Origin: Gnetum montanum
Taxonomy: Eukaryota > Streptophyta > Gnetopsida > Gnetales > Gnetaceae
Assembly: GCA_015680685.1 (NCBI GenBank)
Contig: MNCI01000273.1
Location: 459,673 to 523,672, forward strand
DNA length: 64,000 nucleotides
Reading direction: 5' to 3'
The notes beneath the pieces are model-generated. The model had not been told where the DNA came from, ran no database searches, and saw nothing but the letters and a program-made list of their open reading frames with translations. The position numbers and the translations under genes were made by a program. This document shows positions 60,280 through 64,000 of the stretch, one piece after another. Each line of letters begins with the position of its first letter. Position 1 is the first letter of the stretch.

Positions 60280-63200
60280 ATGCATACTACTTTTTTGCTT
60301 ATTGCCATATTTTCTATTCATGAAAATGGCCTTCATGATGGAGAAGGGATATTAGCCCTAGTTCAACCAGCCCTACAAGAGTTCTCATCTGCTGAGAACA
60401 TGTGTGCTAACGTCATAGGGAAAACTAGGGTAGATATGATGAATTACCCTACTAGATACTCCAAATCCTATGTGAAGTACTAGGATCTCAGCTAGTTGGA
60501 TGTTGAGTGGGCATCCCAGATACCCATTGTAGAAGAAGTTTCAATCCCAGTATTGCCATTCTCCACACCATTTATTCTAGGTAAGTTGTATCACTCATTT
60601 ATTTTCATGCACTTCTAGTTTTTACATTTTCATAATGTTGCTGATTCTACTTTTGTTTACTACAGTTGCAACCAAGTCCAGGGAGGTCTCAGTGATTATC
60701 TCAAGATGCACTGAGGCCAATCTTCTTTTCAAGTATGGCAAGGTTAACAGTTTACAGCACTGGTTGTGCCACAAGGCCCCAGTAAGGATAACCCAAAATA
60801 TTTAATGGGTTAAGCTCTTGGACCTATTCTTGGCCATGAATCCAAGCATCCCAATAGTAGAGATGATTACCTTTGTCGATTCTTTCATGAAGAGTGCCAA
60901 CTATTTATGCACATGGGTTCACAACATGTGGGTGATCTTTGAGATCATAGAAAACCTTCTTTCAAATATCTTTGGTGTCCCCTCTAAAGGTTTACCTATA
61001 GGTGAGAAGACTAACAAAGAGCTAAACCACAGAGGAGACATTGAAGAGTGGCTAGACACTGAGAAAGGCCACAAGGGCATACCCATGAAGTAGATAAAAT
61101 TGCTGGTGGCCCAACACATCTAACCTATCTTTTAGGCTTGCACATTTCCTAAACTACTTTCCCAGGGAAATGTCCTTGGGGTAGAGCAGGCTTGGGTTAT
61201 AATGGATGTGATAGAGGAAGGGACATAATACTACTAGGCCAAACACCTTGCTGATGGCTTGCAAGCTGAAATAATCAAACTTCATGGCAATCTCGAGGTA
61301 TGCTTCCATGTACATTTTGCCTTCTTTGTAGTGTGCTTTCATAGGTTTGCAAAATTTTTGGTGGTTCGTGAAAATTGGCTATGAATGGTGCAAGATTGCA
61401 CCCAGATATCCAAGCCATGGATCTACCATTTATTTCATATGACATAGTCACAGGACCCCCCGAAGGCTATTGGTGAGTCCTTTTCAGTAACCACCAAGGG
61501 CCACACGAGGGCATCCTACCATGTGCATGATAGTGCTAGAGAGGCTCTTCCCATCAACATAGCCAATGTAGTGAGGTGGGCATGACTCATCGCTAAGATG
61601 ATGACATGAAAGATGTAGATCAAGAAGGCTCGTCCCATGGAGGAGCCCATGTTCAAAATTGAAGAAAAGGGAAAAATGCTATAGCTCAAACCTAATGATG
61701 CACGATCAGAGTTTGCTGGTAAGTATACATTATTTAGTATATTTTCTTTATATATATATACATATACATATATATTTTCATCAAATGCTCTAACTTAGGT
61801 TTGTGCAATATAGGCAAGGAGGTCGCTATCATAGAAGAGGAGCCCTTAGAGAAGGATGTCCCTCAACCTAAGGGACACAAGGTAGATGAAGACATTGCCA
61901 AAGTTTTGATGTAGCTCAAAGAGGAGGGGCTACAATTCAAGGATGGTGAGTTTGATCACTTGTTTGAAGGCGTGAAAATGGGCAATCCCTCCACTCTCAC
62001 CCCTGAGGGTTTGCTAGGTAGGAGCTTTGCACCATCATTTTCATTATGCTCTTCCTCTCCCTCTTTTCTCTCTTCTTTCTTCTTCTTTCTCTTTTTCTTA
62101 TACACCATGTTTATATATTTTTTGTTTGTTTTGATTTGATGATCCTGACATGCTTTATTTTACAATGGGTGATGCTTCTACTAAGCATCCTGAATCTACA
62201 TCCACTTTTCGCTCACAACCATGCACAGAAACTCCAAACAAGTTTTCCTTCATGCAAGGCATAGTGGATGACATGATTGACCATTTAATATAGATAGATC
62301 CTGAGATAGGTATGTTTGCATTGTTGTTTTTTTGTTGTGTTTTTTTTTATTGGAACTAATGTTTTTCATTTTTGGTGTAACAGCCTCATGACTCAAGTGG
62401 AACCCATGAAGGATGGTCCAAGTTGATGTTGTACCTGAGTTTCCTCCTGAGGTAGAATAGGTGCCTCATCGTATATATGAAGAGGCAAGCAAGTATGCAT
62501 TGCACTCGACACAATCATTGTGGGAGTGTAGGCACATGAACAAGGCACTCTAAAAACAAGTACAAGAGCTCCAAGAGTAGAAGGTGAACTAGGCAACTCA
62601 ACTAGAAGATTTGTAGTCATGATACAACTTCTTGGTAGCCCATGATAAATCAGATGGTAGCTAGTGTATGGCTGAGATTGACTACGCTAGGTATTGGTTA
62701 GCCATCAGGGGCAAGAATGAGGCTACCTGCGAAGTTATTGAGTAGTGCTTGTAGATGGACCTCTTGAATCAAAAGAACCAAGACTAGAAGGACTACAATG
62801 CCAAAGTATATGAGTGGGGACAAACTTAGAAGAACCACAAGTACCAGTATAAGATGGAACATGCAACCTATCGTAAGAAGTACAGGGATGAGTCTGTGGA
62901 GCGCCAAGGTCATGACATATTCCTTGATGCCATCTAGAGAGGTTAGTGAGTCCCTAGAGAGGGAAATTGTTGTTCCTTCTAGAGAGGTTACATTTGTAAC
63001 ATTTTCTCTAGGGCCACCTATATGGATGGCCATGGAGAAAGAGAAGACCCACACAGGTGTCGATTTGGAAGAGGAGGATTGGGCACACATGTCAGAGGAG
63101 AAGATCCTCCAATGCCTAGAGGTTGGTCTCAATAGGATGCCCCCAGACATGGATGCAAGCCCATCTTAGGTTGGTTAAATTTATTTTATTGCTATCTATT

Positions 63201-63328
63201 TCATAATAATTTTTCATGTTATCCCTTTATTGATTACTTTATCATTTTGTCTTTGTTTTGTGCAGGATCCCAATGAAGACACAGGACCTAGTGAAGCAGT
63301 AGATAAAGGTGGAGGGGAAGAGCCTTAG
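60280..63328 (+). pseudogene. unidentified multi-exon reading frame with readable introns, decayed
   Basis: One frame can be followed across introns. Exon 60280-60580 ends at a gtaagt donor, and the intron 60581-60665 ends tacag. Exon 60666-61718 is followed by intron 61719-61813 (gtaagt...tatag). Exon 61814-62017 is followed by intron 62018-62165 (gtagga...tacaa, acceptor lost). Exon 62166-62309 is followed by intron 62310-62383 (gtatgt...acag). Exon 62384-63169 is followed by intron 63170-63265 (gttggt...gcag), and the last exon 63266-63328 ends in TAG. Phase fits at every junction; one frameshift lies near 62930. Protein segments include FVDSFMKSANYLCTW and FGVPSKGLPIGEKT in exon 2. The fifth exon has a Gln/Lys/Glu-rich coiled coil with TAG where Gln would suit. 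No family recognised. It could be an extra frame of a Ty3/gypsy element or a captured host gene. Confidence 0.6.
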
Positions 63329-63569
63329 CTTCCCATCATTAATATAATTTAAAACATCTGAAATGTAGCCCTATTGTTGGGAAATTTTTGTATCTTTTGA
63401 TGTGGATGTAATCTTGGACTATGTATTTTTTTTATGATTTAATTAAAAGCATGATATTTATTTTATCTCTCATTTTATCATTTTAGCCTATAACTTAGTT
63501 GATATATTTCTTTTTTCTCTCAATTTTTGTTACTTAGGATTTTTTTTGATGTAATTAGGCCCCTTGTGG

Positions 63570-63785
63570 GCTCCATGCAATAGTTTAAGGCCATCTCAAG
63601 CCATCACTAGTTTATGGCCATTTCGTGCAAATGCGTAACTGGAATTTAGTTGCCAGATTTAGGCCTTAGCAAGCCATGTTATAGTTTAAGGCCATTTTGG
63701 GCCATTGCTAGTTTAAGGTCATTTCAAGCCATCGCTAGTTTAAGGCCATTTCAGGCCATGGGATAGTTTAAGGTCATTTTAGGCC
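63570..63785. repeat. 'tagtttaaggccat' tandem repeats
   Basis: Five to six units of about 28-50 bp carry 'tagtttaaggccatttcaggcca' variants at about 63580, 63610, 63680, 63706, 63736 and 63762. They relate to 54300-54610 and the single unit at 58208. They follow the last exon by about 250 bp and precede a TTTA microsatellite (63806-63833). Confidence 0.8.
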
Positions 63786-63873
63786 TCACTTATTTTTCTT
63801 TTTCTTTTTCTTTATTTATTTATTTATTTATTTTTGGCTAAATGAAAGCATAACTAATACAAGAAGCAAACTG

Positions 63874-63902
63874 TTGGCGACCGTTTGGGACGCGACCGCC
63901 AA
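63874..63902 (+). promoter_or_regulatory. primer-binding-site-like motif in a hairpin
   Basis: TGGCGACCGTTTGGGAC (63875-63891) begins with TGG and resembles the TGGCGAC...GGGGAC primer sites of several plant Ty3/gypsy elements. TTGGCG at 63874 pairs with CGCCAA at 63897-63902. If real, a 5' LTR ends near 63867-63873 and the body of a plus-strand element lies beyond the window. Confidence 0.4.
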
Positions 63903-64000
63903 CGAGTGTCCTCGAACAGGATTTAGGTGCCTGCTGATCTCTGGCAACACCAAGGCCTAGATACCTCCAAATAAACTCAGTAGTTAATGTGAGTATGTGT

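Noticed and set aside
62698-63150. 150-codon open frame on the minus strand
   Set aside because: Antisense to the coiled-coil exon of the multi-exon frame. It is open because the plus strand is rich in codons whose complements are not stops.
62798-63169. Separate 123-codon gene
   Set aside because: It is the frameshifted end of the fifth exon of the 60-63 kb frame and not an independent gene.
1-64000. tRNA, rRNA or intact host protein-coding genes
   Set aside because: None seen on either strand. The tRNA-like words found are retroelement primer sites.

Overview
This window looks like intergenic DNA from a large, repeat-rich seed-plant genome. A gymnosperm such as a conifer or Ginkgo is my guess; that is an inference, because no host gene or organelle sequence is present to confirm it. 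The DNA is AT-rich and has no intact long reading frame. Almost everything recognisable is decayed transposon sequence. Premature stops sit mostly where the protein families carry Gln or Trp, as expected of old, methylated, silenced repeats.

Layout. (1) 1-7732: a minus-strand Athila-type Ty3/gypsy element (gag, protease, RT, RNase H, integrase, 5' LTR), cut by the window edge, with a 730-bp tandem duplication in its integrase. (2) 7960-9010: a gag fragment of a relative, also minus strand. (3) 10100-12110: a plus-strand Helitron Rep relic that keeps the HUH motif. (4) 12591-14900: a 58-59 bp minisatellite and a looser repeat of about 190 bp. (5) 15400-16068: an unidentified decayed frame. (6) 16619-29066: a 12.4-kb Athila-like element with both LTRs, near-matching 5-bp target duplications and an extra coiled-coil frame between integrase and 3' LTR. 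It sits inside a repeat whose second copy lies at 30180-30840. (7) 30974-31350: a short insertion between 13-bp direct repeats. (8) 32748-33075: a third, partial LTR of the 12.4-kb family. (9) 39863-50883: a chromovirus-like (Tekay/Del type) element with a proposed 4.6-kb LTR. A Ty1/copia-type element (41046-45826, target duplication AGGAC) is inserted in that LTR, and the copia element in turn holds a solo LTR (42565-43077, target duplication AGTAG) of the first element's family. (10) 50884-54610: LTR-like and repeated DNA. (11) 54634-58025: a minus-strand Tat/Ogre-lineage pol fragment with two RNase H domains. (12) 58498-63891: a plus-strand TATA box, a decayed multi-exon reading frame with intron boundaries still readable (60280-63328), tandem repeats and a primer-binding-site-like motif.

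The genes do not work together as a pathway; they record successive transposition events. The points most worth following up are the spliced plus-strand frame at 60-63 kb, the extra coiled-coil frame of the 12.4-kb element, the Helitron relic and the three-level nest at 39.9-49.2 kb. Coordinates of decayed domains are approximate. Family calls rest on motif recognition by eye, not on database searches.
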